Shown piece after piece: positions 42,290-55,659 of a stretch of DNA of 64,000 nt. Location of the stretch: positions 558,001-622,000 of the forward strand of contig NW_006921538.1 in NCBI RefSeq assembly GCF_000340215.1, in the 5' to 3' direction. The notes under the pieces were generated by a model. The model had not been told where the DNA came from and made no database searches. It saw only the letters and a list, made by a program, of their open reading frames with translations. A program made the position numbers and the translations under genes. Each line of letters begins with the position of its first letter. Position 1 is the first letter of the stretch. The DNA comes from Pseudocercospora fijiensis CIRAD86 (taxonomy: Eukaryota; Ascomycota; Dothideomycetes; Mycosphaerellales; Mycosphaerellaceae).

Positions 42290-45200
42290 ATCGATACTAA
42301 ATAAGGAATAGCCCGCGTCTACGTATAACGGTTACCTAAGTAACGTAGTTACGATAACGATATAAGGGTACGCCTAGGTAGATTACGACTCCGAAGGAGG
42401 AGTCGCGCCGCGGAGTTATATCGATTTGCGACGAACCGCGAGGGATTGCCTAGCCTCGCCTTTATCGGCGGAGCTAGCAACCTCTAAAAAAGGCTAGCGA
42501 GCTCTCGTCCGCTTTACTACCCTACGGAGGGTATAGGATAGCGGTACCTCCTCTAAAGGGTATACGTTATCGTAGATTTTACGTAGATCGTCTACGCCCG
42601 TTAAGTCGTCGATATTATACTATATATTATAGGCGCTCCTATAGCCCTTCTACTTTACTAGGTATTAGAGAACGGGCTAGCCTCTTCGGACGACAGTCCG
42701 TCGCCCGAGAAAGCGCTCGATTTCGTAAGAATCGCCCTCGTCGCTAGAACCTAAACTATTCTTAGCTACGACGGGCGGGGGCTTGTAATTAATAGTTCTC
42801 TTAAAAGGATCCGGGTCTTTAGGAGCTTTTTCTAACTACGAAACCGATATTACCGGATAGATACGCATTAATAGCGGCAACTCGAGATAGTAGGCTAGTC
42901 GTCCGACCTTCTTAAGAACTATAAAAGGCCCTTTAAAACGGTAGCTAAACTTATACGACTAACCTAGCACTTCGTAACTATAGTATAGGCGAAGCATAAT
43001 ATAGTTACCTAGCTTAAGGAACAGAGGCTTATACTTGCTATTATACCGTTCTTTTATTTTTACGTTCGCCTAAGTAATCGCATCCTAGACTTCCTTCTAG
43101 ATACGACTACGCGCTACCGCCCTATTATATAGATAGTCGTATAGTATATTAAGCGAGTCGAGATTCGTCCTTACGCCCGTAGCAACCTCGTTCGGCGACT
43201 AACCGGTAGTCGTATTGCGGGAGTTATTAAGCGTAGCCTATAGCTATAGGATAAACGTCGTCTAATCCTCGCTAGGATAATCCGCTAACTAGTAACGAAT
43301 TGCCGTCTCGACCGTTTAGTTAGTCCGCTCGGATTAACTATCGGTTTAAGGGTAGTAGGCCGTAGACGTAGCTAGCTTCGTACGTAGGCGTAAGAAAACG
43401 CCCTTAAAGAAGTCGCTTAGCTAGCGAGGATTACGATTAGCGATAAGCACTACTAGCAAACTTATATCTATTAAGTAAAGCCTATCGATTAGAGCGATGC
43501 CCTAGTCGTAGGCCTTCTAGTCCTCTTTGCCTAGGACGACTGCTACCCGCTTAGACGTCTTATAAGTAATTATATATAGTATATTAAATCTATCGGTTGT
43601 AACTAGTAAGGCGGTTACGAGATCTATCGTTATAGTATAGTATAGGCCCTCTGTATTCTAGATCGGGTAAAGTTCGCCGTAAGGAGCGTATCGGGGGGTA
43701 CGTAAAAGGAGATACTAGTAATAATAATCTAAATAGAGGCGAAGGTAGCGAGCGAGTCGATATATAAAGAAGGAAGCCTAAATACGGTCGAAGACGCGCT
43801 AAAAGCCTTAGTAGTAACGGTTATCGTAAGCCTACTCGAAGATCTCGCCTATTAAGGCCTAAGGGATATAGAGTCGCTTACGCCCTAAAGATTAGTTATA
43901 GAAATATAAGAGGCCGTCCCTCTCGAAGAATCGAATACCTAGCGGACTATTAAACTTATTACCTACGAATAGGTCCGGATTTTTGCTACCCTTATACCGA
44001 ACTAGCGTTTTCGTTACCGAAGGCATATTAGCTCCCTCCGAATAGAGACACTCTAAAGCATTCTACGTCTACGCTTATCGAACTAGTCGCAAAACCCTAG
44101 ACTAATATTTGTCGTTATTATACGCTCGGTTTAACCGACGTCGGAAATCCGGATCTAGCTCTACTAATATCGTATAGAAGCAGGCTACTTCCTCTAGATC
44201 GGCCGAAGAGGGTATAACGTCGGTATAGTAAGAGAGCGGGTCTAAGTTCTCCTTATCTAGCGTTAACTTAGGCGACTCTGTATCTCTTAGAAGTCGACTA
44301 AGGGCGTCTAGAACTAGGTATATCCGCCCTAGACGGTAAACTATATTAACTCGATATTAGGAAAGGAACATCGATGCCCTTACTAATTTTAGGTTCTACT
44401 TACCTATATCGGTAGTCGTAGTTATCGACACCGAGTTAGTAAGACCGACCGTAGTATAGTAGTCTATAAAGATAGTCGTCGGCCTCGCTAAAGTATATAT
44501 TAAATAGCCTATCTTCTTTACTATTTATACGATTCCCGAGTATTTGAGCTCTATCGGCTAATATCGTATCTCCGCCTAAGTTAGGCCTCGGCTTAAGAAC
44601 AAAATAGGCTAAACCTTATAGTAAGGAAACAACTACGCCTTTCCCTTAGATAGAATAGGGTCTAGGTCCCTATCGATATAGTAGAGTACCGCGCTATAGC
44701 TAAACTCTTTAGAGGAATCTATATTAGCGTATAAGCGATAGTTAGAGTCGAAATAGTATAGGAAGGAGGGCTCGTAGAATATCGATTATAACAAGCGAAA
44801 CGCTTTTACTAGCTCGTCGCGGTGCTAATCGTTCTTACCTAGCGTCGTAACGGCGACGTACTAGCGACGACTATTACTAGTAACTAGCGCCCCTTTTAAT
44901 AAGCGTATCTTCTCCGCCTATAGGGGCGCCGCTATCTACGCGTAGTATAGGACGTGTTGCCGCAACTAATTAGTTGGACCGAGATAATGCTCTAGCTTCT
45001 ATACGTTCTCTAGGAACTAAAGTAAGGTAATCGCTGCGATTTTCTCTTTACTCGTAGCTAGACCGAGGCCGCTAACGTACTAACCTAAAAGGGTCGTAGA
45101 GGGGAAGCCTAAGAAAGTCTTCTTCGGACTAATACTAATCCTTACGGCGTCTAATCTCTAGAAGACCGCTTCTAGATAATCGAGATACTTAGGCAACGTC

Positions 45201-48200
45201 TTCGAAAATACTACGATATCGTCGATATAAGCTCGCGTAAAGCTACGACAGTCGCGAAGGATCTAATCTAGCTTCCGCTATACGAATTAGACACTGTTCG
45301 AATATCCTACAATAGCGACCTTGTACTATTCCTAGCTATAATAAGTATTAATCGTTAATTTATAACGATCCTCCGGCTTTACGCCCTATTAGTAGAAGAA
45401 GGTTAGACAGTCTATAGTGCTAATATACTAGCACCCTACTAACTGTATAAAGAGGTCCGCCTAGAGCGGTATCTAATAGCTATCGGGGATCGTTACCTTA
45501 TTTAAGGCGCGTATATCGACTACTGCCCGCGGTATACCGCCTTTACCGTTAGCAACCCGCTTCTAAACTACGAATACCGGGAAGCCGAAGGGGGTAGGCT
45601 CGGTCGTGTATTGCATTTTCCCTTAGCGGTATAAGTCGTTATATATCTTATCTACTACCTTATAGTCCCTCTTACCTAGGTTAATTATACAGGGAGGCGG
45701 CAACAGATCTAAGTAATTTAGTACTATAGGGATAGGTATGTAATCGTGCTTAGGAATATCGACTACCGTTTAGCGATCCGTAAAAAGCTCTAGGTACCGC
45801 TCGACCGCTATAGCGATTTAGTCTACCTAGTTATCGTTACTATAGATCGTTACGCCTAACGCGTACTAGTATTCCCGCTATATATTTAGTATATCCTGCG
45901 TAGCCGTAAAAGCGTTAGGACTCAATCCCGCTAGTCCGTAGTCGGCGACGTCGATATAGTAGGCCCTAGCAATAGTCCTATTACTTAACGAACCGAGTAT
46001 CTATCCGGCTCGAATCGTTACTAGAGTAGTCGTATCGTTACGAATGTATATATAAGAAAAATTAGCGTCTACGACCTAATTATACGCCGTTACTAACGGC
46101 GGAGCTTATAACGACAATCCCTATATATTACTAGTTAGCTAGACTAAGAAACCGGCGTTAAGAATAAAATCCCGGCCCTTAGGGAGGTTACCGCTATACT
46201 TAACTAGCGCGAGGGCGACCGTACGCGGCGCTAATGTTACGTCCTCCGCTAGCCTTATAGGGCGCTAAATCGACTTCCCTTTCTTGCGCTTAACGGCTAC
46301 TTCGAAGCGAGCGTTGTCCTAACTAGCTACGGTAACCGTCCGTACGGGAATATCGATCTTTATTTTCTCTAGAGTAATCGTATCTATACCGACTAGGATT
46401 TTTGCCTTTAGTTTAGGAACTAGGTAAACCTTACGAGTTATTCGTACTAGGGAGACTATACCGTCTATCTTCGCTACTAGGACAAATATATCTAATACGA
46501 CGTATTCCCCGGAGCGATACGCGCCGGTAATGCCGCTAATTTCGATTAGTTCGCGTAACTTACGTACCTCTACGTCCGGGCAATAGCTTAAAACGAAGTC
46601 TTTTTCTATAATAGTAAGCGTATAGCCGGTATCTAGGCAGACCTATATAGATATACCGGATAGTAACAACTAAAGAGGGAAAGTTATATATTGCTAATTC
46701 CGGAATGCGTAACCTTACTAAGCTAACGGAGGCGCCTTCGACTAAATTACTTCTAGGTTTGCTAATACGCGTTCGATAATAGTAGAAGGCGTCGCCGCCC
46801 CTATATACTCCTTGCGAATATGCTAGTACAGAAGGTTGCCTAACTTAAATCGCCGCCTATAGACCTTATAAGCGTACTTTGTAGAGGCAAATAGTTAGAT
46901 CGCCGCTAGTAGTAACGCTTTAGCCTATAGCACCGAGTTTAACGCTAATAGCGAGCAGTCGCCTACGCCCGCAAAGTAAGCTCCTAAGCCCGGATCGGAG
47001 TCGTATAGGTCGGTAAAGTAGTCGGCATCTTCTCCGGCGTTACTAAAATAGCTATAATTATCTACGTCGGTTTTTCTATTATCCTCCTAACTATCCTCCT
47101 AATAGCCGTCGTCGGCTTAGTTAGTATTATTTACAATATCGCCTGCTCTCTTACTATTATTAGCAAAGTTAGCCTACTTACGAGCTCGATCGTTGCGCTT
47201 TCTATCCTATTAATTAAATAGGTACGAATCGACTCGCTTTAGGTCTTTTAGGAGGAAGGTAGGGTTACTACCCTTCGACGGTCCTTTACTATTTCTTACT
47301 AGTAGTAGGCGAATCTACTAAGGGGCGTTAGGCAGGCGATTCTGCTAATAGGCGTTAGTAAGGCGTAGTAGGTTTAGTCGGTCGATATCGCGGCTCTAGT
47401 AGTTAGGGGACGCTCTTACTAGAGCGAAGCTCGCTAGAGTATAAAAGGCGTTCCCTTCGTATTAGTTCTACTAGGCAGCCTTACTAGCGCGGCTATTATT
47501 CCTAGTCGTAGCGTCTAGGCGACGATTAGACGAGAACGAAAGTATATGCTCCTAGATTAATGCCTACTTCTCGTAGTACGTAACCTACTTATCGACCTTT
47601 ATACGACAATTTAGCTTGTCTATATTTAATTAGAGGCGCGGATCTATTCGACGATAAGCTTCTAAGAGCCGGTTCGATTTCCGTATACTAGTATCCTTAG
47701 CGAGTCGTACTGTCTTAATAATAAAGTCTGTTACTAAACGCCCTAAAGCGATATCCTACCGGCTATAGCGTTACTTATCGAGGAGATCTGTCGCCTTTAT
47801 CGGAGAAACCTTCTATTTCTTACTAAGACAACGTTCCTAGCGCTTTAGACCGTATCTGCCGCAGAGCTTTGCTCGGTTACGGCTAGAAAGGTAACTATAA
47901 TACTAACTAAGCGCTACCCCTCGAAAGCAAAGGGAGAGGTTAAAACGAACTGTCTCTCGCCCTACGATATAAGTATAATCCTTAGCCGCTTCGATAAAAG
48001 TATATACTAAACGGTATATTATCTTGTTCCCGACTAAAGTATAGTCTCCCTCGCCGTAATCCGCGACGCTAAGTAGAGGATCGAAGAACCTAAGATACGC
48101 TAGATCGAACCGTAGCTACTAGGGGCGGGCGTAGTACCCCTAGATATAACTCGCTTTAGAAACTAGCGATTCCGCGACGTAGTCCTAATAATACTAATAG

Positions 48201-49990
48201 TATCTACGACAGCGGGCGTATCTGTAATAACTAGCATCTAAAGAGCTGTCGTTATCTAACGAGAATTAATCGGAGTCGTCCGAATCCTTACTATCTAATA
48301 AGGATCTATTCTTACTCGGATTATCCCTATACCGACGGTACCTCCGGCGTTGCTTCTTACCTTCCCGTAGTAGACCCTATAAGTCTAATAGCGGAAAGGG
48401 CAAAGGCTAACCCTACGTCGGCTTACGAGAGGAAACCCCTAGATCGAAGTTACTAGGTAGCGGTAGTAGAGGATCGTTAGGAGGATTACCGGGTAGATTA
48501 CTAGGAGGATTACTAGGCGGATTGCTAGGCGGATCGCCTAGTGCAAACCCGCCCCGACGTAAGCGGCTATACCTACGGGCATTTATATATACGTCTACCC
48601 TCTACTAGTAATCGTATTAACCCGGTTCGGCTAGGGCGGACTTAGCTTACGCGTAGCCGATAGCGGTAAAATCGCCTATTCTATTAGAAAGTCTAATACG
48701 ACTTCGTTAAGATAGACTCCTCTCCGTCTAGCTAATTCGCGAAGATAATTACGACGCTAACGGTTTTATTATATAGCGATATTCGCTCTATCGATCTCCT
48801 TAGTTATCTACGAGGTATCTACCGAGGTACGATATTAGAAACGACTACGCGGCTCGTTAGCCTATAGGTCGGCGAGGCCGTCGTTTATTAGAGGCAATTA
48901 GCCGCAACCGATGTCCCGGAATAGCGACGTCGATAGATCGGAAGGCCCGGTTAACGGTTCCTTAGGGGAAGTCTTAGGTAGAGGCCTCCCTAGCTTCTAA
49001 GGATTCTCGTCCGCCGGGTATCGTAGCTTAAGTAGCCTCTATAAGAAAACCGATTTAAGCGAGCTATTAGGCGAACTAGGACGCTATTCCGGCGGTACGG
49101 TTATTTCTACCGTAGTAATAGGCGAAACCGTAGGCCGCGGTAGAACTTAAGCTAGTCGGGCCGGTAGGCGCTACTCTACTATAGGTAGTAGATAGATATC
49201 TAGGTAGGATTAACAGTAATAGCGTAAATCGCGTACCGTTAGGAGCGCGGCTTTAAGCTCCTTAACCGATTTAGTTAGAATTCCTTTATCTACTATCTAC
49301 TACCCTAGGAAGTTGTAACCGTTAAGGGCGTTTAAGTAGAGTTCCTCGATTTTAGCCTATAGAGGCGGCGGATTTCCTACGAGTAGGTAATAGTGTAGAA
49401 CGTATAAGGCAAGTAAGTCGATTCGGCCGTACTTTGCCCTAAGCTAGGTCGCGAAGTTCTCGCTATAATCGACGTAGTTCTAAATATAGGAATAGATGCG
49501 TAGGATATAGGGCTCTATATCTAGCAATCCGAGATTGTAGTACTAAGGCAGCGGTTAAACCGCTAGCTTAGCTAATTTCGAGGCTTCTACCGGAGTTAGA
49601 AGCGAGTCCGAAGGAGCTACGGCAAGCGGGTAAACTATTAGTAAGAGGGTAGAGGCGAGATAGTCTCTAAATAGAGGACAATAACGGAGAACCGACTAAC
49701 GGTAGAGGAGCGTAGCTTATCGGGGCAGATCCTCCTAGGGAAAGCGGCTACCCCTAGACCTAGGTATAGTAGGCAATTGCTACTAGAGGTAGAAACTACT
49801 ACTACTGTCTCCTCGGGGTACTAATAGGATCGCCGATAAAGCGCTCGCGCGTCGGTAGGGTATAGTACGGAAGGGTAGTAAATCGAATAGGTACCGTTGT
49901 AATAGGTAGGAGTTAAATCGTAGTAATCGGCGGAAGATCGGTAGGACCCGTAGCTAATCGCGTCGATTCTCGTCGTAGCCGTAACAACCG
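42290..49990 (-). pseudogene. Element B gag-pol (RIP-inactivated)
   Basis: Read on the minus strand. Gag-like text: YGRIDLLALYVLHYYLLVGN and IEELYLNALNGYNFLG. Protease: QVCLDTGYTLTIIEKDFV with an intact Asp-Thr-Gly (about 46630). RT: NGKGGIPRAVVDIRALNKV, the active site YIDDIVVFSKTL (45215-45229 codes YIDDI) and a typical thumb. RNase H: YFDSNYRLYANIDSSKEF. Integrase: a damaged HHCC finger (YRLARYLRLYLDYYQQYP with His and Cys codons turned to Tyr) and TAYYPQTDSQSERTNQTVE. It ends with a chromodomain-like YEIERFLGRRTVV..QYLVKQKGYRSAYN (about 42590-42735). This is the fungal YIDDIVVFSKT chromovirus type. Gag and pol seem to share one frame; ends are approximate. Confidence 0.82.
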
Positions 49991-50059
49991 GGGTCGATTC
50001 GGGTAGAGGACTAGTAGTTAGTATAGAAGCTAACTAAGTGTTAAGCGAAGCTACTAAGT

Positions 50060-50247
50060 TGCTAGGTATACGGTTATAGTACGAAGGTATCGTAACGGTT
50101 ATACGGTATAAAAGTTAATGCATTCTCTAAGGTGCCGCGAGGCAAGCTATCTATATAATAGTCCTACTATTAGTAGCAATAGCGACCGTAGCGGTCGATA
50201 GTAACCGCTGCCTGCTATCGTATATACAATAGTGTTATATCGTAATA
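50060..50247 (-). repeat. Element B 5' LTR
   Basis: 188 bp, still starting TG on the plus strand, so it shows the pre-RIP terminal dinucleotide. Followed by GAGTA (50248-50252). Confidence 0.93.
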
Positions 50248-50252
50248 GAGTA

Positions 50253-53200
50253 TCTCGTTATACCGTTTAGCCTAGCTAATGCCCCTGCTACTTTCTAATT
50301 ATATATTAATTAAGCCCTTATAGGACTAGTTAATCGTATCTACGTAGTCTACTTAGACGATATCTTAATCTATTCTAAGAACCCTAAAGAGTATAATAAG
50401 TATATCCGGATAGTCCTTAAAAGACTGCGTTAATAGAAGCTGTATACTAAGCCTTCTAAGTGCGAATTCTATACTAAGTATATAGAATTCTTAGGGTTTG
50501 TTATTACTCCGGAGGGTATCGTTATAGATAAAAAGCGGGTAAAGGCTATCTAAGATTAGCCTATACCTCGCAGTTATAGAGACATTTAAGTCTTCTTAGG
50601 TTTCGCTAACTTCTATCGACGTTTTATATAAGGATATTTACGTATCGCCCGTCTATTAAATAAGTTGTTAGCTAGCGGGAAGTTAGAAGAGAAAGGGAAA
50701 GGGAAGAAGAAGGTTATTAGAGGGCTATAGCAATAGATAGAAGATGCCGAAGAATCGTTTCGTACTCTAAAGCAGGCCTTCTAAGAAGCTCCTATCTTAC
50801 GATACTTCGACCCTACTTTGCCGATTATAGTTATTACTAATGCCTTAGATACGGCCTATACTAGTATCCTCCTCTAACTAGGTACCTCGGAGGCACCTTA
50901 TTAGTACTACTAGTACCCTATTACCTACTACTCTAAGAGTTTTATAGGCGCGTAGATCCGTTATAGTATACTAGATAAAGAATTAATAGCGATTTCCGAA
51001 TGCTTTAAAGTCTAGCGATACTACCTTAAAGGAGTAGCGTATCCGATTAGAGTTATAACGGACTATTATAACCTGAAGTACTTTATAACGACTTAGGAGC
51101 TTAATAGCCGTTAAGCCTATATTGCTAAACGCCTTGCCGCTTATAACTTTACGATCGAGTATAAGAAGGGAATATCTAATCTATCGGACGGTCTCTCCCG
51201 CCGTCCTAACTACTTTAACAGATTTAAGGACAATACTAAACGTAGAGAGCTAAGGGACCTCTTGCCTAGCCTTAAGCGTTAGTTAGAAGTTACCCGGGAC
51301 CCGCGGCCTACCGTAGAGGCACCTCGCGGGCCCCTCGCGACCGTATCGGTAGAATAGTCCTCTCCTACGGACTCGCCCGAGGGTAGTTAAATAGATTATT
51401 TAACGATAGCAAGCCTCTACCTCTAAGAAGAGAACGAGGACTTAGATAACTACGCTTTCGACAATGTCGTCGGACTATACCTTACTAAGGCAGGACCGAC
51501 GGCTAGTACTAAGAACCGTAACCTCTTAATACCTCGCTATCTTATTACTACGGTAGTAGATAGTAAAACGGCGTACGCTATCGAGCTACCGGCGTCCCTT
51601 ATAGACCTTATTCGAGAAGCTTAGTAAAAGGACGCTTTTATAGAAGACATCCGAACTAGAGCTACGTAGGCGGCCGGAAGCGGTATAGATAAGATACTAA
51701 TAGAGCCCCTCCTAGGTACCTTAAAGGCACCTTAGCGCCCTCGGCTAGAAGGATACTAGGAATTCGATAATAATAACCTTCTTTATTGCAATAGAAAAGT
51801 GTATATTCCTAGCTTTATACCTCTTAAGTAAGAGATCCTTCGACGGAATTACGATAATCCTATCGCTAGGTACTATAGTACCGCACGAACTTAATATATT
51901 ATCGCCGCTAAGTACTGTTAGCCTAGGATTACTAAAGAAGTATCTAAATACGTCTCCTAATGCGATGTCTATTAAAGAACGAAAACTAAACACTATAAGC
52001 CTTATAGTCGGCTGCGCTCGCTAGAGGTCCCTAAGGTGCCCTAGAGGTACCTCTTTATAGACTTTATTACTAGGTTGCCGCCTTCTATTAGGTTTAGAGG
52101 TCGTATACATAATTCCGTCTTAGTTATTATCGATCGATTCTCTAAAATAGTACGTTACTTCCCTGTTATAAAGGACATTAACGCGGTTGCACTAGTAGAG
52201 CTTTTCTTTAATAAGGTCGTCTATAATACCGGAGCTCCTAATAAGTTGGTTTCTAATCGGGGATCAATCTTTACTAGTACTTACTAGAGTACTTTCTGTT
52301 ACTATCTCGCTATTAAACGCCGTCTTAGTACTGCTTTTTATCCTTAGACCGATAGTTAGACCGAGCGTATAAACTAGTAGCTTAAGAACTATCTTCGTAT
52401 CTACTATAATTAGGACTAAGACGATTAGGCTCGGTTGCTATATACTACTACGTTTGCTTATAATAGCAAGCCGTATAATAGACTTAGTAGCAAATCTCTA
52501 ATTAAGGTTGCCTTCGGTATTAAACCGAACCTTCCTAACAGTATTAAGATCGTATCGAGTAGGGAGCACCTACCTCTAGGGTACCTCGATAGTACCTCGC
52601 TAGTACCGCCGAGGACTAAGAAGCTCGCAGAAGAAGCGTATACGTTCCTATCCGGTAGACTAAAAGACTTCGAAGAAGCTCGCTCCTCGCTCTAGTATAC
52701 TTAGGAGCTATAATAACGCTACTACGATAGATTAACGAAGGACAAGCACTTCGCTATTAGTAATTAAGTCCTATTGTCGGTAAAGAACATTCGTACGAAG
52801 CGTCCTTACTGTAAGCTCGACAATAAATATCTTGGACCTTTTGCTATTATAAAGCGCTTCGGAAGCTAGGCTTATAAGCTTAACCTACCTCCGTCGATAA
52901 AGCGCTTATACCCGGTATTCTATATATCGCTACTAGAAGGATATAACGCTCGTAAAGGCTACTAGCTACCCCCTATCGACGATATTAAGGAGGATAGATT
53001 AGAGGAAGAATATAAGGTCGAGGAGATCGTCGCTTATAAAGGAAGAGGAAAGAATAAGAAGTTTAAGGTTAGATAGAAGGGGTATTCGCCCGAATAGGAC
53101 GATTAGATAATAGAAGAGTAGTTAGCTTATTCTCTAAATCTACTCGTAGAGTATAAGGAGAAGATTAGAAACGCCGCCGGTACCTAAAGCACTATAGAGG

Positions 53201-53297
53201 TACCTCGGAGGCCCTCTAAGAGGGCTTATAAGACCCTACCGACGACTAAAGCATCTTCTTCTCGTCGGCCTAGTCTCCGACTAAGGGCAAATTAAGA
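50253..53297 (+). pseudogene. Element A pol, second part: RT, RNase H, integrase, chromodomain
   Basis: Resumes exactly at the codons interrupted by element B: EYLVIPFSLANAPATF, then YVVYLDDILIYSKNPKEY (catalytic YLDD intact), CEFYTKYIEFLGFVIT. RNase H: ITNALDTAYTSILLQLG and VQRYYLKGVAYPIRVITDYY. Integrase: zinc finger relic (SQCDVYQRTKTKHYKPY) and core IDFITRLPPS, SVLVIIDRFSKIVRYFPV, GAPNKLVSNRGSIFTS, TAFYPQTDSQTERINQ. The Asp of SDRGS is now Asn (GAT to AAT, a TG-to-TA change), so a catalytic DDE residue is lost. A chromodomain (EYKVEEIVAYKGRGKNKKFK, RQKGYSPEQDDQIIEEQL) lies at about 52990-53160; such domains guide insertion to modified histones. Confidence 0.88.
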
Positions 53298-53559
53298 TAG
53301 TACTAGTAGATAAACTTTATAGAAGTTATTAATATTACCGGGCGACCGTTATTAATTTCCTAGCTATCTAAAGTATCCTCTTCTTATTTAGGATAATAGT
53401 ATTAAAAGCATACCCGTTCGTAGAACCTTCCTATCTCTACCTATACGCTAAGCGTACTTAAGGTATTCTCGAGTCGCGTATATTCTCGCTCGAAAATTTA
53501 TAAAAACAATACTCTATACCCTACCTACTTAACCTAAGCCCCTCGTAGGTACCTCTAAT

Positions 53560-54660
53560 GCCTCTCGAAAATCCCTTAGCGGACTTTACGGCTAAGGAAG
53601 ATTAGACGCTAAAACTTCGTACTAAGATGCTCCTTACTAATCGCCTTAAAGTACTACTGCTCTATCTCCCTATCGATAGTTATATTCTAACCTTCGGCGG
53701 TTAGATCGACTAAGCGTCTCTTCGAGAAAGCCTCCTAAGCCGCCTAATAGTTAGCCTTTAGCTAGTTATCGTAATTCGACTAATCCTAGCTAGAGGGTTC
53801 GTAGTTAAGGAGATTGTCGTTCTTTAGGCGAAGGCGGATACGGTTATAGCCTACTTACATCTTATCGGCGTAGTTGCGCTAATCCGCCTTACGGCGAAGG
53901 GTGTCTTAATAAAGAGCGCCGTAGTTATTAATACTTATCTTAGCACGGCGACGGAGGTACTCGAGAAAATTAGCTATACGCTATATTATAGGAGGGATCT
54001 ATATAGCGGATTAGCGGGTGCCTCTAAGGCGCCTCGCAGGTAACACTTATAGGCTTGCAACCCTAGCCCTATATAAGTCTATATCGGCCGCACTTTATAT
54101 CTTCCTTAAACTCGTAGCTATCTAGTATAGAGAGCTGCTTACCGATAGTTATCTTATTCGTACCGATATTCTAGCTCCTACGGACGCACTCGAGGCAGAT
54201 AGCGTAGCTAGTACGAAGCTCTAGGCGAGGTTCGAGAACCGGACTTACTCTATAGAAGTTAAATAGGACGTCCTTAGAAGGGGTATTAGCCTCGCTATCG
54301 ATATAGAGGCGGCTATCGTTATAGTGCTCTAAGGGGCTGCCGCGACCTAAGGTCTTCTAAGCGTACGTAAACGAGTTGTCCGAAGCACTACGCGGTATAC
54401 CGCTACTACCTTAATTAATAGGAGTAAAGTTGTAACCGCTACTACTACTAGAACCTAAAGCTATAATAAAAGGGTTAGCGAGAGTTAGCTCTTATAACAA
54501 TAGCGGTAATAGTAGTGCTTAAGAGGTGTTAGCCTTAGTGTTTAAGGGACTAGGAGAAGTGTATCGGAGCGGAGTAGTATCGAGCGGGCGATCTAATACT
54601 AGTTAGTATTAATAAAAAGAAGAAGAAGGTTGTTTAACGAAACGCGCGCTTTTAACCCTA
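53560..54660 (-). pseudogene. Element A antisense ORF segments with Cys-rich motif
   Basis: Between pol and the 3' LTR the minus strand, not the plus strand, reads like protein: (1) 54650-54250, Ser/Pro-rich text such as LDRPLDTTPLRYTSPSPLN; (2) about 54230-54030, YAICLECVRRSQNIGTNK followed by KCGRYRLI, a CxxC..CxxY arrangement probably CxxC..CxxC before RIP; (3) about 54000-53590, FLEYLRRRAKISINNYGALY, IRLRLKNDNLLNYE and QAAQEAFSKRRLVDL, a helical end. The segments are in different frames, so an intron or frameshift is implied. The 700 bp above it (to about 55420) look noncoding, possibly its promoter. Similar Cys-rich hypothetical proteins occur near fungal repeats, but I cannot name a family. 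Confidence 0.45.
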
Positions 54661-55440
54661 GCGACCTATACTTACTTCGCATATAGACGCTTCTAGCACC
54701 TTATAGGCACCTCGGCGGTAACTCTAAGAGGTCGCGAGTAAAGCGTGTATAACGTAGGTAACGTAAAGGGTTAGCGTAATAAACATACCCTTATTAATCG
54801 TTATCCCTAGTAAAAACTAAGCGTACCGACCTCGACTACTTCTACGCTTTAGCGTATAAGCACTCTTTATATTTCCTAGGGAAACTATAGTGTTTAGTAG
54901 ATATCGAGGGCGAAATTAGGAGAAGGAGAGAGTAGAAGAAAAATACGCGATTATCTAATTCCTAGTAGTAAATAAACCCCGTATATAAAAGTTCCCTAAG
55001 TAAAGGAGCAAGTACCGTAAAGGCACCGTAACCCTACCTTAAAGGTAATAGGAACAAATAGTACGTTCTAAGGCTAAGTCTAATAAGCGTAACCGCCGAG
55101 CGGATACCTATATATACGGCAGCGACTATGCCTTAGCGAATAGCTCTTTAGTCGTTTAGCGCTTGCCGTCGATACTAGAGGTTTCTACTAGAAGTAGGGC
55201 GAAGGTCTATATAGGACTACTCCCTAGCGCCCTACTCTTCTCGGAATGTAAGCTCTATATAGAGGCACCTTAGAGGTACCTCTATCCTACTATCGACGTT
55301 CTATAGTAATATTTCTACTACTAGACCGCGTATCGCTATACTAACCTAGTAGCGGCGCGGGAAAGCGTAAGTAGTAGAGGAGGTAGCGGCGCGGGAAAAA
55401 TATATAACCTAAGAATAGGCTATTAAGAGGGAGGGGATAC

Positions 55441-55659
55441 TATAAGGGAATACCCTTCTATACCGCCGAGACCCTTGCTAGGTACCTATAAGGCACCCTA
55501 GAGGTGCCTCGCTAGTAACCCCGAGTTACCTAACTCTTAGTACTATAGGATAAGGCGCCTATTCCTACCTCGAGAATCGCTCGTTCCTTAGGCGATATCG
55601 TTAAATGCTAAGACTACTATTTACTCGTATTAATACTCCCTATATACTACTTCCTTATA
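55441..55659 (+). repeat. Element A 3' LTR
   Basis: 219 bp partner of 21626-21844, followed by GTATA (55660-55664). Confidence 0.93.

Larger units (their letters stand above)
24679..50247 (-). mobile_element. Element B: large Ty3/gypsy chromovirus with accessory ORF, inserted in element A
   Basis: Minus-strand element with 188-bp LTRs (50060-50247 is its 5' LTR, 24679-24866 its 3' LTR) and a GAGTA duplication at 24674-24678 and 50248-50252, inside the RT codons of element A. The polypurine tract is AGAGGGGGAGGC on the minus strand next to 24867. Without element C it is about 13.3 kb, roughly twice the usual fungal gypsy length. Order on the minus strand: LTR, gag-pol with chromodomain, a second ORF of about 1650 codons, LTR. 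Element C sits in that second ORF. Confidence 0.92.
21626..55659 (+). mobile_element. Element A: Ty3/gypsy chromovirus, outermost of a three-level nest
   Basis: Bounded by two 219-bp LTRs (21626-21844 and 55441-55659) and 5-bp duplications GTATA on both sides. LTR ends are TA..TA, RIP products of TG..CA. A purine tract (AAGAGGGAGGGG, about 55424) precedes the 3' LTR, as expected of a polypurine tract in plus orientation. Order: gag, protease, RT, RNase H, integrase, chromodomain, then a 2.1-kb tail with an antisense ORF. Removing the inserted element B and one TSD leaves about 8.46 kb. RIP stop codons throughout make it inactive. Confidence 0.93.

Noticed and set aside
51745..52695. Short intact ORFs inside element A (70-86 codons)
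   Set aside because: 52075 and 52435 are fragments of the integrase frame between RIP stops; the minus-strand one at 51745 is a shadow.
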